Assembly: GCF_003852405.1 (NCBI RefSeq)
Contig: NZ_QAJM01000001.1
Location: 1-64,000 of the forward strand
Direction of reading: 5' to 3'
Length of the DNA stretch: 64,000 nt
From: Pseudomonas sp. KBW05
GTDB lineage: Bacteria > Pseudomonadota > Gammaproteobacteria > Pseudomonadales > Pseudomonadaceae
The notes under the pieces are model-generated. The model saw nothing but the letters and a program-made list of their open reading frames with translations. It was not told the DNA's origin and did no database searches. How positions within the stretch are numbered: the first letter of the stretch is position 1; each line of letters opens with the position of its first letter. Positions 17,301 through 26,081 of this stretch are shown here, piece after piece. The position numbers were made by a program, and so were the translations under genes.

Positions 17301-18623
17301 TTATTCGGCGGTTCGGCCAGCCAGGGTATTGACGCTGACTCGAGCGCCAGGGGCCTCGATGTGCGCGAGGTCGATGCCCGCCGTTTCGTCGATCAGAAAT
17401 CCTGCCAGGACGGTGACTACGCCCAACCCGATGACATAGCTGACGTACAGATAGCCAAGGTCGGCGCCGCTCAGGTAGCTGTGCAGATAGGGAGCCGTGC
17501 CGCCAAAGATCGCCACTGACACCGATGAGACCAAGCCGACGCCCTGGGCCCGTGCCTGGGTAGGCACCTGCTCGGAGAGCACCGCGGGGAAAATCGCCGC
17601 GATCAACGACCAGGCGCCGAGCCCCAGCACCTGGGCCAAGAACAGCGTGTAGGGTTCAGTGGTCACCATAATCGAGATGGGATAGGTCAGTACGATCACG
17701 CCCAGGCCCCAGGCGATGACCATGGGGCGGCGCCCTACCCGATCGGACAACATTCCGCAGACCGGCAACCAGCACACACAAAGGATCTGCGCGAGAAGAC
17801 TGGCGACATAGGCACCCGTAGAGTCCATGCCTTGGGCAATCGCCGTCGACGCGCCGAACGTGACCCAGGCGTAGTAAGTGACATTGGCGGCCGCCGCAAG
17901 CATGACGATGTTACGGGCCACACGTAGCATCTCCCCCGTGGACAGCTTGCGCGGCGGCCGCGCTTGCCCCTGCTGCGCGACAAACACATGGGATTCCTGC
18001 GCACCGCGGCGCAAGAACAACGCGTAAATACCCAGCACGCCACCCAGGGCGAAGCCTATCCGCCAGCCGTAGTCACCCATGGCTTGCGCGCCCAGCAGCC
18101 AGGTGAGTGTCGCCGCCACGGCCGTCGCCGCCATCACCCCGAACGTCACCCCCACATACACCGAACTCGACCATAAGCCACGATGTTTGCTGGGGGCGAT
18201 CTCGGCGACATAGGTGTAGGAGACCCCTGTCTCGCCACCATGAGCGAGCCCCTGCATCAGCCGGAAAAACAGCAGCGCGCCGGATGCATACAGGCCGATG
18301 CTCGAGTAGTCCGGAATAAGCGCGATGCCCATACTGCTGAGCGCAAGCAGCAGCATGGTAAGCACCATGATGGTCCGACGCCCCAGCCGGTCGCTCAGTC
18401 GGCCAAACAACCATCCGCCGATAGGGCGTGCGACAAAGCCACCCGCAAACACAGCGAGGGTCGCGAGCATCGCCGAGCGCGCATCGCTCTTGTCGAACAG
18501 ATTGCTGGCCAGGTACACCGAAAAGGTTGCGTACAGGGTCCAGTCAAACCATTCGAGCGCATTGCCGATACCTGCCGCGCGCAACGATTTGAGGCGTCCT
18601 TGGTGAGACGTCGTATTGTTCAT
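17301..18623 (-). CDS. MFS transporter, metabolite:H+ symporter family
   Basis: This 440-residue, twelve-helix protein belongs to the MHS (ProP/KgtP/ShiA-like) branch. The opening AAGIGNALEWFDWTLYATFSVYLA, the GRLSDRLGRRTIMV loop and the RLMQGLAHGGETG motif show this. Members import small organic acids, betaines or related compounds with protons. It lies 14 bases upstream of the dimethylformamidase-like gene and 49 bases downstream of another MFS gene, all on one strand, which suggests a three-gene operon. The cargo is inferred to be the substrate of the amidase-like enzyme. Confidence 0.88.
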   Translation of the reverse strand: MNNTTSHQGRLKSLRAAGIGNALEWFDWTLYATFSVYLASNLFDKSDARSAMLATLAVFAGGFVARPIGGWLFGRLSDRLGRRTIMVLTMLLLALSSMGIALIPDYSSIGLYASGALLFFRLMQGLAHGGETGVSYTYVAEIAPSKHRGLWSSSVYVGVTFGVMAATAVAATLTWLLGAQAMGDYGWRIGFALGGVLGIYALFLRRGAQESHVFVAQQGQARPPRKLSTGEMLRVARNIVMLAAAANVTYYAWVTFGASTAIAQGMDSTGAYVASLLAQILCVCWLPVCGMLSDRVGRRPMVIAWGLGVIVLTYPISIMVTTEPYTLFLAQVLGLGAWSLIAAIFPAVLSEQVPTQARAQGVGLVSSVSVAIFGGTAPYLHSYLSGADLGYLYVSYVIGLGVVTVLAGFLIDETAGIDLAHIEAPGARVSVNTLAGRTAE

Positions 18624-18672
18624 CGGTTAATTCCTGATTACGGATGGGATCAAAGCGATTTGGCTAATCGAA

Positions 18673-19923
18673 TCAAAGGTGCAATGCGGGTTTGGATTGG
18701 CGAACGGCATGGGCAGAAGGGACGCGGACCCGCAGCGCAATCAGCAGCGCGGCCAGCAACATCAACACGGCCGCGGCGACGAATACGCCTGCGCTGCCAC
18801 CGAAGCTGAACACGGCACCACCAGCGGCGGCGCCTGTCGCGATGGCGGACTGCACGGAGGCCACCACCATGCCTCCGGCGCTTTCGGCCTGATCGGGTAC
18901 CGCACTGGCCACCCAGTTCGACCACGCCACCGGCACCCCACCAAAGGCCAGGCCCCAGATCGCCAGGAGTATCGCCTGCCCCGGCAACGAGGCCGGCAAC
19001 AGCACCAACGCAAGTGCGGCAACGCCGACCAGTGCAGGCATCAACACCAAAGTGGCCAGCGGGTGGCGCTCCAGCAGCCTGCCGGCCAACAGCGTGCCGA
19101 CGAAGTTGGCCACACCGAACCCCAGCAACATCAGTGACAGCCCTTGCGCGCCAATGCCGGTAGTGCCTTCGAGGAAGGGCCGAACATAGGTGAACATCGC
19201 GAAGTGCCCGCTGTGCACCAGCACACAACCGAACATCCCCATGGCGATGCCTGGGCGCTGCAACACCTCTAAAACAGTGCGCAGCCTTGCCGGCCGACGC
19301 GGCGCGAGGCGCGGCAGGGTGAACGACTGAAACGCCAGGGTCACCATGCCGACCGCCGCCGCGGCAAAGAACGCACTGCGCCAGCCGTAAAGCCCGCCCA
19401 GATAGCTGCCCAGGGGCACGGCAACGACCGTGCCGATGGCAATCCCGCTAAAAATGATCGAAAGCGCCCGGGGCAATAGCGCACTCGGCACCAACCGCAT
19501 CGCAACCGCCGCCGCCATGCTCCAGAACCCGCCAAGGGCGATACCCAGCAAGATGCGCATCAACAACAGCACCGCGAAGCTGGAAGAAACGGCGACCAAT
19601 AGATTGGAAGCAACCATCAACGTGGAAAACCCCAGCAACACCCAACGCCGGTCGATGCCACGGGTCAGGCCTGGCACCAGCAAACCGGCGAACAGCGCGA
19701 CGACTGCCGTCACCGTTACCGCCTGGCCAGCCAGCGCTTCGGACACGCCCAGGTCAGTCGCCATCAGCGTCAACAAACTGGCCGGAAGGTACTCGGCGGT
19801 GAGTAAGCCGAACACGCCCATTGCCAACGAAAACACGGCCATCCACGCGGGGGTCGCAGGTTCTACATCCAAACCGACGCCAGGATGGCGGTCGGGTACG
19901 GCATTACAGACACAATCGGTCAT
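18673..19923 (-). CDS. MFS transporter, DHA1-type exporter
   Basis: This 416-residue inner-membrane protein has twelve predicted helices and the drug:H+ antiporter-1 pattern (NepI/AraJ-like). Motifs include GVFGLLTAEYLPASLLTLMATDLGVSEALAGQAVTV, RILLGIALGGFWSM and GSYLGGLYGWRSAFFA. Such proteins export small metabolites or drugs. It is divergent from an AraC-family gene, 102 bases away, which is the likely regulator. It heads the same-strand run with the MHS permease and the amidase-like protein. Whether it shares their transcript is not certain. Confidence 0.87.
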   Translation of the reverse strand: MTDCVCNAVPDRHPGVGLDVEPATPAWMAVFSLAMGVFGLLTAEYLPASLLTLMATDLGVSEALAGQAVTVTAVVALFAGLLVPGLTRGIDRRWVLLGFSTLMVASNLLVAVSSSFAVLLLMRILLGIALGGFWSMAAAVAMRLVPSALLPRALSIIFSGIAIGTVVAVPLGSYLGGLYGWRSAFFAAAAVGMVTLAFQSFTLPRLAPRRPARLRTVLEVLQRPGIAMGMFGCVLVHSGHFAMFTYVRPFLEGTTGIGAQGLSLMLLGFGVANFVGTLLAGRLLERHPLATLVLMPALVGVAALALVLLPASLPGQAILLAIWGLAFGGVPVAWSNWVASAVPDQAESAGGMVVASVQSAIATGAAAGGAVFSFGGSAGVFVAAAVLMLLAALLIALRVRVPSAHAVRQSKPALHL

Positions 19924-20025
19924 CGTACGGATCTCCCAATCTTCATGACGAACCGAAGTCTAGGCGCCGGATTCCGGATGATCTATGATTGAAAATCTCG
20001 ACTTTTTGACTAAAACACCTGAACG

Positions 20026-20994
20026 ATGCCTGCAGATCAGTTTGCTCTCTCCTCGGACCTCATCAACGAACTGTTGCGCGGCATGCGCCTGCGCGGTGTC
20101 GAATACCGGCGTATCCAGGCCGGCCCTACCTTCGGCTTGGGCTTCACGGAAAAACCTGGGCACGCCTGGTTCCACTTCATCGCCGTCGGCAATGCGCTGC
20201 TGCGCATGGAGGATGGCACCCCTTACGAGCTGTCTGCCGGCAACGCCGTGTTCATCTCCCATGGCGCGGCCCATCAACTGCTTTCACATCCAGACGCGCC
20301 TGTTCTGGACATCAACCATCTGGACGGCGCCCCTCTCGGTGACACCGTCAGCGCAGTGGCTACCGGCGCCGATGCCAGTGCCACGCCGAGCACTATTGTG
20401 TTCAGTGGTTGCATGGAGTTTGAACTGGGCAGCATCCATGGCCTGGGCAAGCTGATGCCGGGCCTGATGCTGATTGATGCCGGCGGCCAGCGTTACCCCG
20501 GCCTGGTACCGATCCTGAGCACCATGGAACGCGAGGTCAGCGCCGCGCGTGTCGGCTTCGCCGGTATCCTCGCGCGTTTGGCCGACGTGGTGGCGGCCAT
20601 GGTCGTTCGCGGCTGGGTGGAATGCGCCTGCGGCAATGCCTCAGGCCTGGTCGCCGCCTTGCGCGATCCACGCTTGGCCGGAGCCTTGCTTGCGCTGCAT
20701 CAGCAACCGGGCCGCGACTGGACCGTTGCGCAGTTGGCGGCGCACTGCAACACCTCACGCTCGGTCTTCGCCGACCGCTTCCAGGTGACGATTGGCATGA
20801 CCCCGCTGCGCTATGTCACCGAACTGCGCATGCGGCTTGCGAGCCAGTGGCTGACTCTCGAAAGGCTACCGATTGAAGAGGTGGCGCAGCGTTTGGGCTA
20901 CACATCGCAGGCCGCTTTCAGTCGTGCATTCAAGCGCATTACGGGTAAGACACCGGGATTGAGTCGTAAGGTGAGGCAGGCCGCTGTGACTTGA
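20026..20994 (+). CDS. AraC-family regulator with cupin-type sensor domain
   Basis: This 322-residue protein has an N-terminal cupin-like domain (HFIAVGNALLRMEDGTPYELSAGNAVFISHGAAHQLL, residues about 45-85) and a C-terminal double helix-turn-helix of the AraC type (WTVAQLAAHCNTSRSVFADRFQ; IEEVAQRLGYTSQAAFSRAFKRITGKTP). This layout fits the cupin_6 group that often controls a divergent exporter or oxidoreductase. The divergent DHA1 MFS gene is the natural target. The last helix-turn-helix is complete, so the protein should be functional. Confidence 0.9.
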   Translation: MPADQFALSSDLINELLRGMRLRGVEYRRIQAGPTFGLGFTEKPGHAWFHFIAVGNALLRMEDGTPYELSAGNAVFISHGAAHQLLSHPDAPVLDINHLDGAPLGDTVSAVATGADASATPSTIVFSGCMEFELGSIHGLGKLMPGLMLIDAGGQRYPGLVPILSTMEREVSAARVGFAGILARLADVVAAMVVRGWVECACGNASGLVAALRDPRLAGALLALHQQPGRDWTVAQLAAHCNTSRSVFADRFQVTIGMTPLRYVTELRMRLASQWLTLERLPIEEVAQRLGYTSQAAFSRAFKRITGKTPGLSRKVRQAAVT

Positions 20995-21032
20995 AACCGA
21001 GCGCGAGCAGTTCCACTTAACAATAATGCACC

Positions 21033-22133
21033 TCAAGTCCCACTCTTCACCTTGCTCCAAACCCGCGTGCGCACCCGCTCCAACTTGAGCGGCAGCGGCT
21101 CCAGCGGAAACAGCGTATCCAACACCACTTTCGCCGGATAAACCCCGGGATTATCCCGCACCCGCTCATCCAACAATGCAGTGGCGTCCTTGTTCGCATT
21201 GGCGTAACTGAGGTAGTTGGACGTCTGCGCAATCACCTGCGGACGCAGCATATAGTCGATAAACGCCAGCCCCTGCTCGGGGTTCGGCGCATCGTTGAGC
21301 AGCACCAGGCTTTCAACCCAAACCGGCGCGCCTTCCTTGGGGATGCTGTACTGGATCTGTCGGCCACTGCCCGCTGCATCGGCGGCTTTCTTGGCGTCCA
21401 TCACGCCGCCGGCCCAGCCGACCACCGCGCAGATGTTGCCATTGGCCAGGTCGGTGATGAACCGCGATGAGTCGAAGTAGCGGATATGCGGGCGCAGTTT
21501 CAGCAGCAGTGCCTGGGCTTTCTGGTAGTCGTCCGGGTTCTGGCTGTTGTAGGGCAGGCCCAGGTAATGCAGGGCGATGGGGATGATTTCGCCCGGTGCA
21601 TCGAGCATGGCCACGCCGCAGGTGTCCAGCTTGGCGAGGTTGTCTTCGTTGAAAATCAGCTCCCAGGAGTTGACCGGTGCGTCGGCGCCGAGGATGGCGC
21701 GGACTTTTTCCACGTCGTAGCCGATGCCCGTGGTGCCCCACAGGTACGGCACGGCGTAGCGATTGCCGGGGTCGTTGCTCTGCACCTTGGCCAGGATGGT
21801 CGGGTCAAGGTGGGTTGCGTTGGGCAACTGCGCGCGATCCAGCTCCTTGAGCACGCCCGCCTTGATCAGGTTGGGCAGCAGGTCGCCGGTGGCCACCACC
21901 ACGTCGTAGCCACTGCGGCCGGCCATGAGTTTGCTCTGCATGACTTCACTGTTGTCGAACACGTCGTACGCGCTGTGTATGCCGGTCTGCGCCTGGAAAG
22001 TTTTCAGCGTGTCAGGGGCGATAAAGTCGTACCAGTTGTAGATATTGACCTTCGGTTCTTGTGCCTGGGCGCAGGTCACCGCGCCACTGATCAAGCAGGC
22101 CAGGCCCCATCGTACGTATCGAGTCAGGATCAT
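21033..22133 (-). CDS. Polyamine-type ABC substrate-binding protein (PotF/SpuD-like)
   Basis: This 366-residue secreted protein has a signal peptide (residues 1-24, cleavage near AQAQE). VNIYNWYDFIAPDTLKTFQAQTGI and YAVPYLWGTTGIGYDVEKV then mark the putrescine/spermidine-binding family. It should bind a polyamine-like ligand in the periplasm. No ATPase or permease gene is adjacent, so it must use a transporter encoded elsewhere. It is on the same strand as, and 53 bases downstream of, the nitrilase-family gene, and the two may be co-transcribed. Confidence 0.88.
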   Translation of the reverse strand: MILTRYVRWGLACLISGAVTCAQAQEPKVNIYNWYDFIAPDTLKTFQAQTGIHSAYDVFDNSEVMQSKLMAGRSGYDVVVATGDLLPNLIKAGVLKELDRAQLPNATHLDPTILAKVQSNDPGNRYAVPYLWGTTGIGYDVEKVRAILGADAPVNSWELIFNEDNLAKLDTCGVAMLDAPGEIIPIALHYLGLPYNSQNPDDYQKAQALLLKLRPHIRYFDSSRFITDLANGNICAVVGWAGGVMDAKKAADAAGSGRQIQYSIPKEGAPVWVESLVLLNDAPNPEQGLAFIDYMLRPQVIAQTSNYLSYANANKDATALLDERVRDNPGVYPAKVVLDTLFPLEPLPLKLERVRTRVWSKVKSGT

Positions 22134-22186
22134 CGAGCACTCCTGGGCGTTGCCGCCCGATTATTGTTTGGGTTGGGCAAGATCGA

Positions 22187-23002
22187 TCAGCGCAGCAGCA
22201 GTTCGCGGCGTCCATCGGCATGCTGCACGCTCTCGCCGCTCAGGTGCAGGCGACGATCATTGAGGTAGTGGTAGTCCGCGCGGGCGGCGTCGAGTTGCGT
22301 CAGGTCCAGGGTCACGACCTGCCGGGTTTCGTCGCGTCCAGCCTCGAACAACGGGCGGCCGAACGGGTCGATGGCGGCGCTGCCACCGGCAAATACCAGG
22401 CCGTCGTCGCCCTCGCCGACGCGGTTGACCATCACGCTGAATAGCTGGTTTTCCTGGGCGCGGGCCATGATGGCGGTGCGGTGCACCGGGCCATAGGGGT
22501 CCATATTGCCGTTGGTGACGATGATCAGCTCGGCCCCCAACTGGGCCAGGGCGCGGGCGGTTTCCGGCAGTTCGATGTCGTAGCAAATCAGGATGCCGAC
22601 GCGGATGCCCTTCCACAGCGCCGTGACAAGACGGTCGCCGGGGGTGATGTCGCCGCGCTCGGAAGGCCACAGATGGGTCTTGCGATAACGCAATGCAATG
22701 CCCTCGGGCGTGACCAGCACCGAGGTGTTGTAGTGTACGCCGGCATCGCTCTCGACCAGACCGATGACCACCGCCACATCACGCTCGCGGGCGGCCTGTT
22801 GGATGGCACGCAACGCCGGGCCGTCAAGGGGCTGCGCCACCTCGGCCAATTGTTCGCCGGCGACAAAGCCCATCAAATGGGTTTCAGGAAACACCAGCAA
22901 GTCGGTGTCCGCGCCACACGTGGCGATGGCTTCCAGGGCGCGTCGCAGGTTATAAGCAGTGTCGCCGTCGCGGCCGGCCAGTTGCATGAGTTCGATCTTC
23001 AT
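22187..23002 (-). CDS. Carbon-nitrogen hydrolase (nitrilase superfamily amidase)
   Basis: This 271-residue cytoplasmic enzyme shows the nitrilase-superfamily triad: Glu40 in VFPETH, Lys108 in YRKTHLW and Cys140 in ILICYDIELPE. The family hydrolyses amides or carbamoyl groups. With a polyamine-binding protein downstream, a role on an N-carbamoyl or N-acyl amine is plausible but unproven. The ATG at 23002 follows an AGGATC sequence; a longer frame upstream runs through the operator region and is not conserved-looking. A LuxR gene is divergent 84 bases away and probably regulates it. Confidence 0.87.
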   Translation of the reverse strand: MKIELMQLAGRDGDTAYNLRRALEAIATCGADTDLLVFPETHLMGFVAGEQLAEVAQPLDGPALRAIQQAARERDVAVVIGLVESDAGVHYNTSVLVTPEGIALRYRKTHLWPSERGDITPGDRLVTALWKGIRVGILICYDIELPETARALAQLGAELIIVTNGNMDPYGPVHRTAIMARAQENQLFSVMVNRVGEGDDGLVFAGGSAAIDPFGRPLFEAGRDETRQVVTLDLTQLDAARADYHYLNDRRLHLSGESVQHADGRRELLLR

Positions 23003-23045
23003 CGTGGATCCTTGTGCACAGTAAGCTGGCAACGAGTATGGGCCG

Positions 23046-23084
23046 TACCCCCATGGCACAAAATCACTTCGATGGGGTAACCCC
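23046..23084. promoter_or_regulatory. Symmetric sites between amidase and LuxR genes
   Basis: TACCCCCAT (23046-23054) and ATGGGGTA (23072-23079) form a split inverted repeat. The second arm overlaps an exact palindrome, GGGGTAACCCC (23074-23084). Both lie in the 84-base divergent space, immediately before the LuxR start. They are candidate LuxR-type operators; autoregulation is possible given the position. Confidence 0.45.
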
Positions 23085-23086
23085 GA

Positions 23087-23881
23087 ATGGGTAGCGAGAT
23101 GCACCTGACCTTGCAGGACCTGGCCTGGCATGACGCCGTCGGCCGGCTGATCGAGACGCTGGACCGGCCGAATTTCTGGACGTCACTCACGCGCCTGCTC
23201 GGGCGTTATGTGCCGATGGACAACTGGGTGGTGTTGATATTCAGCGCAGGGCGCCCGCAGTTGCTGGCCGAGTCACCGGCGCAGGAAAGCGCCAGCGACT
23301 CGCTGTTCCAGGACTATCTCAAGGGCTTGTACTTGCTCGACCCGTTTTACCTGGCCAATCGCGAAGCGCCGCAAAGCGGCTTGTTCCAGTTGGATGATGT
23401 CGCCCCGGAATGCTTTGAGCAGACCGACTATTATCAGCGCTACTTCCGCCTCAACATCGTCGCCGACGAGATCCACTTCAATGTGCAACTCGACGCCGAG
23501 CGCACCCTGAGCCTGTCCCTCGGCAGCAGCACACGCTTCAGCCACGAACACTTCGCGTTGCTCGGGTTGATCCAGCCATGGGTCGCCGGGCTGATGCGCC
23601 AGCGTTGCCTCTTTGAACAGGGCTTCAAGCGCGTGCCAGAAGCCGCAACCGACTGGCAGGAACGCGTGGATTCCCCCGGGTTGCACATCAGCTCAACCCT
23701 GACCAGCCGCGAAACCGAGGTGGCCCAGTTGATGCTCAGTGGCTGTTCGAACAAAGAGATCGCGCGCAAGCTGGCGATCTCGGCCGAGACGGTTAAGGTG
23801 CACCGCCGGCACCTGTACAACAAGCTGGGGATCAAGTCCCAGTCCGAGCTGTTCCTGCTGTTCCTGCAAGCTCAGGAGTGA
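23087..23881 (+). CDS. LuxR-family regulator
   Basis: This 264-residue protein has a C-terminal LuxR/GerE helix-turn-helix (LTSRETEVAQLMLSGCSNKEIARKLAISAETVKVHRRHLYNKLGI, residues about 203-250). An N-terminal 190-residue domain of unknown ligand precedes it. The N-terminus does not show the conserved Trp/Tyr/Asp pattern of acyl-homoserine-lactone sensors clearly enough to call it one. An ATG at 23099 is an alternative start. It is divergent from the amidase gene, and its end overlaps the convergent DmpA-like gene by ten bases. Confidence 0.85.
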   Translation: MGSEMHLTLQDLAWHDAVGRLIETLDRPNFWTSLTRLLGRYVPMDNWVVLIFSAGRPQLLAESPAQESASDSLFQDYLKGLYLLDPFYLANREAPQSGLFQLDDVAPECFEQTDYYQRYFRLNIVADEIHFNVQLDAERTLSLSLGSSTRFSHEHFALLGLIQPWVAGLMRQRCLFEQGFKRVPEAATDWQERVDSPGLHISSTLTSRETEVAQLMLSGCSNKEIARKLAISAETVKVHRRHLYNKLGIKSQSELFLLFLQAQE

Positions 23882-24975
23882 GGCGCCCAGCCGACCTGTT
23901 TCAGCGCCGCCAGCAGTTGCTCGGGCTTGAGGGCCAGGGCGGTCTTGCCCCGGCCGTGCAAGTCGTTGGCGGCCAGCATGGCGTTGAGGATCGCTTCTTC
24001 AACCGCGTCCGCCGCCGCGACAAACAACGCCGAGATATAGTCGTTGTTGACCATCTGCAACGCCGTCGTCGGCGCCCCTGGCTGCCCCAGGTTGGCCACC
24101 GGCAAGCCGTTGTTGCCCACCGAGAACGCGATGAAAATATCGCCACTGTCGTCTTCGGTGCCGCCACCCACCCGTGCCAAACCGATGCTCGCCCGCTGGG
24201 CCAGGCGTGTGCATTGGTGCGGCAGTAACGGCGCATCCGTCGCCAGGGTAATCACGATGGAGCCCATGCCTGGCACGCCGACATTCACCGGGCCGTCGTA
24301 AGGCGAAGGCACCTCGCGCAACACGCTGCCAACCGGGTAACCCGCCACCCGCAATGCGCCGCGCGCGCCGTAGTTGGCCTGCACCAGCACGCCGACGGTC
24401 CAACCGCCCTCCTCCTCGCTCAGTACCCGTGACGACGTGCCGATACCGCCCTTGAATTCATGGCAGATCATGCCGGTGCCACCGCCCACACAACCTTCCT
24501 GCACAGCACCGCTACGGGCGTCACGCAGCGCTGCGTGGACATGCTCGGCCGTCACGTGCTGGTCCCAGATATCACTGAGGATGCCGTCATAGGTTTCCAG
24601 CACCACGGGCATGCACCAGTAGGTGTGCTGCTGGCCCATCTCACGCTCGGCGGCGACCAGCGCATCACGCACCACGCCGACGCTGTGGGTATTGGTGTAG
24701 GCGATGGGCGTGGTCAACAGGCCGGCTTCGCGAATCCACTCCAGGCCCGTGGCGTCGCCGTTGCCATTGAGCACGTGCACACCGGCAAAACACGGCGCCA
24801 GGTGCGCGGCAACCGCACGCGGTTCGATGACGGTCACACCGGTGTGCATGGAACGGTCGGCGTGCTCGGCATTGAGGGTGTGATGGCCGACGCGCACGCC
24901 GGGAACGTCAGTGATGGCGTTGAACGCCCCCGGTTTGCCGTCGCCGATGGTGATACCCAGATCTCGTAAACGCAT
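23872..24975 (-). CDS. P1/S58-family aminopeptidase (DmpA-like)
   Basis: This 367-residue protein matches the DmpA/BapA family of N-terminal nucleophile aminopeptidases, which release D- or L-amino acids or beta-amino acids from peptides. The precursor is expected to self-cleave in the motif GGIGTSSR (residues 176-183), which exposes the nucleophile. NAITDVPGVRVGH near the start and SIGLARVGGGTEDDSGDIFIAFS near the end are further family marks. There is no signal peptide. The ATG at 24975 is chosen because the family N-terminus (RLRDLGI) begins there. It could process an amide or peptide produced by its neighbours. Confidence 0.88.
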   Translation of the reverse strand: MRLRDLGITIGDGKPGAFNAITDVPGVRVGHHTLNAEHADRSMHTGVTVIEPRAVAAHLAPCFAGVHVLNGNGDATGLEWIREAGLLTTPIAYTNTHSVGVVRDALVAAEREMGQQHTYWCMPVVLETYDGILSDIWDQHVTAEHVHAALRDARSGAVQEGCVGGGTGMICHEFKGGIGTSSRVLSEEEGGWTVGVLVQANYGARGALRVAGYPVGSVLREVPSPYDGPVNVGVPGMGSIVITLATDAPLLPHQCTRLAQRASIGLARVGGGTEDDSGDIFIAFSVGNNGLPVANLGQPGAPTTALQMVNNDYISALFVAAADAVEEAILNAMLAANDLHGRGKTALALKPEQLLAALKQVGWAPHS

Positions 24976-25074
24976 GTTTTTACTCTTGATTGTCGAGTGA
25001 AGAACGTGCGGTAAGTCTAGGTTCACCCTGCGGCGGTGACGATAACCCCCTGTTGTTAACCCCGAAGCGTTAGG

Positions 25075-25815
25075 TCATCGCACCGGTGCAACCAACGTGC
25101 GCCCCTGCTCCCACAACCCGGTCATGCGCCATTGCTGCTCCAAAACACCTTCACCGAACGGCCGCACGCCCCCGAGGTTTTCCCCCAGTGCCTGGAAGTA
25201 AGCGCCCTCTTCAAACAGCAAGATCCATTCAGCCGATTGCAACAGGGCCGGCCCAAAGAACGTCGCGCCGCCATTGGCTTCCAGCACCGCTGGCGTGTGC
25301 GGGTTGGCGGTGAGCACATCCAGGATAAACTCGGCTTCAGGCTGACGCCGGTCGATGTACACCGGCAGCTCGCGGGCCAGCGTTACCCGTTGTGCCGCAG
25401 CATAGTTGAGCGGGAACACCCGATGCGCCGCCGCATAACCTCCCAGGTACGGCGTGTGCACATGGATCACCACGTTGACCTGCGGCGCGCCGCGAAAGGT
25501 CGCCGCATAACGGCGGCCACCACCGCCCTGGCGGCTGGCGCTCAGGGGCTGGCCCGGCGCCAGGTATTCATCCAGATGCACCACGCCGTCGTAGCTCGCG
25601 ACCACCGCACGGATGCTCTGGTCATCGTCCCACGGGCCAGGCGTGGCCACGACGATCAGCAAGTCGCTGCCCGGCACCCGCACATGGGCCTGGAAGGTGT
25701 TGGTGGCGGTCAAGGTGCGGGTGTCCTTGAGCACCTTGAAAATCTTCGCGGTATCACGCTTGGTCTGTTCGACCTGGTGCAGCAGGGCTTCACTCAACGG
25801 GGCAGGCTGGCTCAC
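25075..25815 (-). CDS. Class II aldolase/adducin-family protein
   Basis: This 246-residue protein resembles the class II aldolase/adducin fold. The metal-site motif VIHVHTPYLGGY (two of the usual zinc histidines) and a C-terminal Glu/Leu-rich helix are visible. The proposed GTG start at 25815 has a well-spaced GGAG; a longer ATG frame would run through the promoter and operator. Upstream on its strand is a good sigma-54 promoter (25865-25880), next to the same CAGCA/TGCTG elements that serve the divergent monooxygenase gene. It is therefore probably a member of the organosulfur regulon. The substrate is unknown. Confidence 0.75.
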   Translation of the reverse strand: MSQPAPLSEALLHQVEQTKRDTAKIFKVLKDTRTLTATNTFQAHVRVPGSDLLIVVATPGPWDDDQSIRAVVASYDGVVHLDEYLAPGQPLSASRQGGGGRRYAATFRGAPQVNVVIHVHTPYLGGYAAAHRVFPLNYAAAQRVTLARELPVYIDRRQPEAEFILDVLTANPHTPAVLEANGGATFFGPALLQSAEWILLFEEGAYFQALGENLGGVRPFGEGVLEQQWRMTGLWEQGRTLVAPVR

Positions 25816-25864
25816 TTGATGAACTCCAGAATCAGGAAATGGGTTACTCCATCTCTCAGCTCTC

Positions 25865-25880
25865 AGCACGAGTTGTGCCA
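25865..25880 (-). promoter_or_regulatory. Sigma-54 promoter for the class II aldolase gene
   Basis: On the minus strand TGGCACAACTCGTGCT has the -24 TGGCAC and -12 GTGCT boxes with the exact GG-N10-GC spacing. It lies 50 bases before the GTG start. It mirrors the promoter at 26024-26039 across the shared CAGCA/TGCTG elements. Confidence 0.65.
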
Positions 25881-25933
25881 GCCGCCACAGGCCCGTGATC
25901 CGGGGCATGTACGCCGCGCGGATGTTGTCTCCC

Positions 25934-25967
25934 CAGCAACCACTGCTGACCGACTGCTGCCACAGCA
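25934..25967. promoter_or_regulatory. CAGCA/TGCTG activator-site cluster A
   Basis: CAGCA-N5-TGCTG (25934-25948) and TGCTG-N3-CAGCA (25955-25967) lie between two divergent sigma-54 promoters, about 60 bases from each. The TGCTG-N3-CAGCA form recurs in clusters B, C and D, and the CAGCA-N5-TGCTG form in E. It is the likely enhancer for the sigma-54 activator encoded at 34630-35697. Confidence 0.6.
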
Positions 25968-26023
25968 GCACCCGGCCCTGCTCACCGCCGGATCGAGCCT
26001 GCGATTACGCCGCCCTGGGGGAC

Positions 26024-26039
26024 TGGCATGGGCGTTGCT
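26024..26039 (+). promoter_or_regulatory. Sigma-54 promoter for monooxygenase 1
   Basis: TGGCATGGGCGTTGCT matches the consensus TGGCAC-N5-TTGCT except for one base, with GG-N10-GC spacing. It lies 42 bases upstream of the ATG at 26082. Confidence 0.75.
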
Positions 26040-26081
26040 ATCAGCCTCTGCAACGTTTTCCATTTCCTTTCGGGAGCCTGT

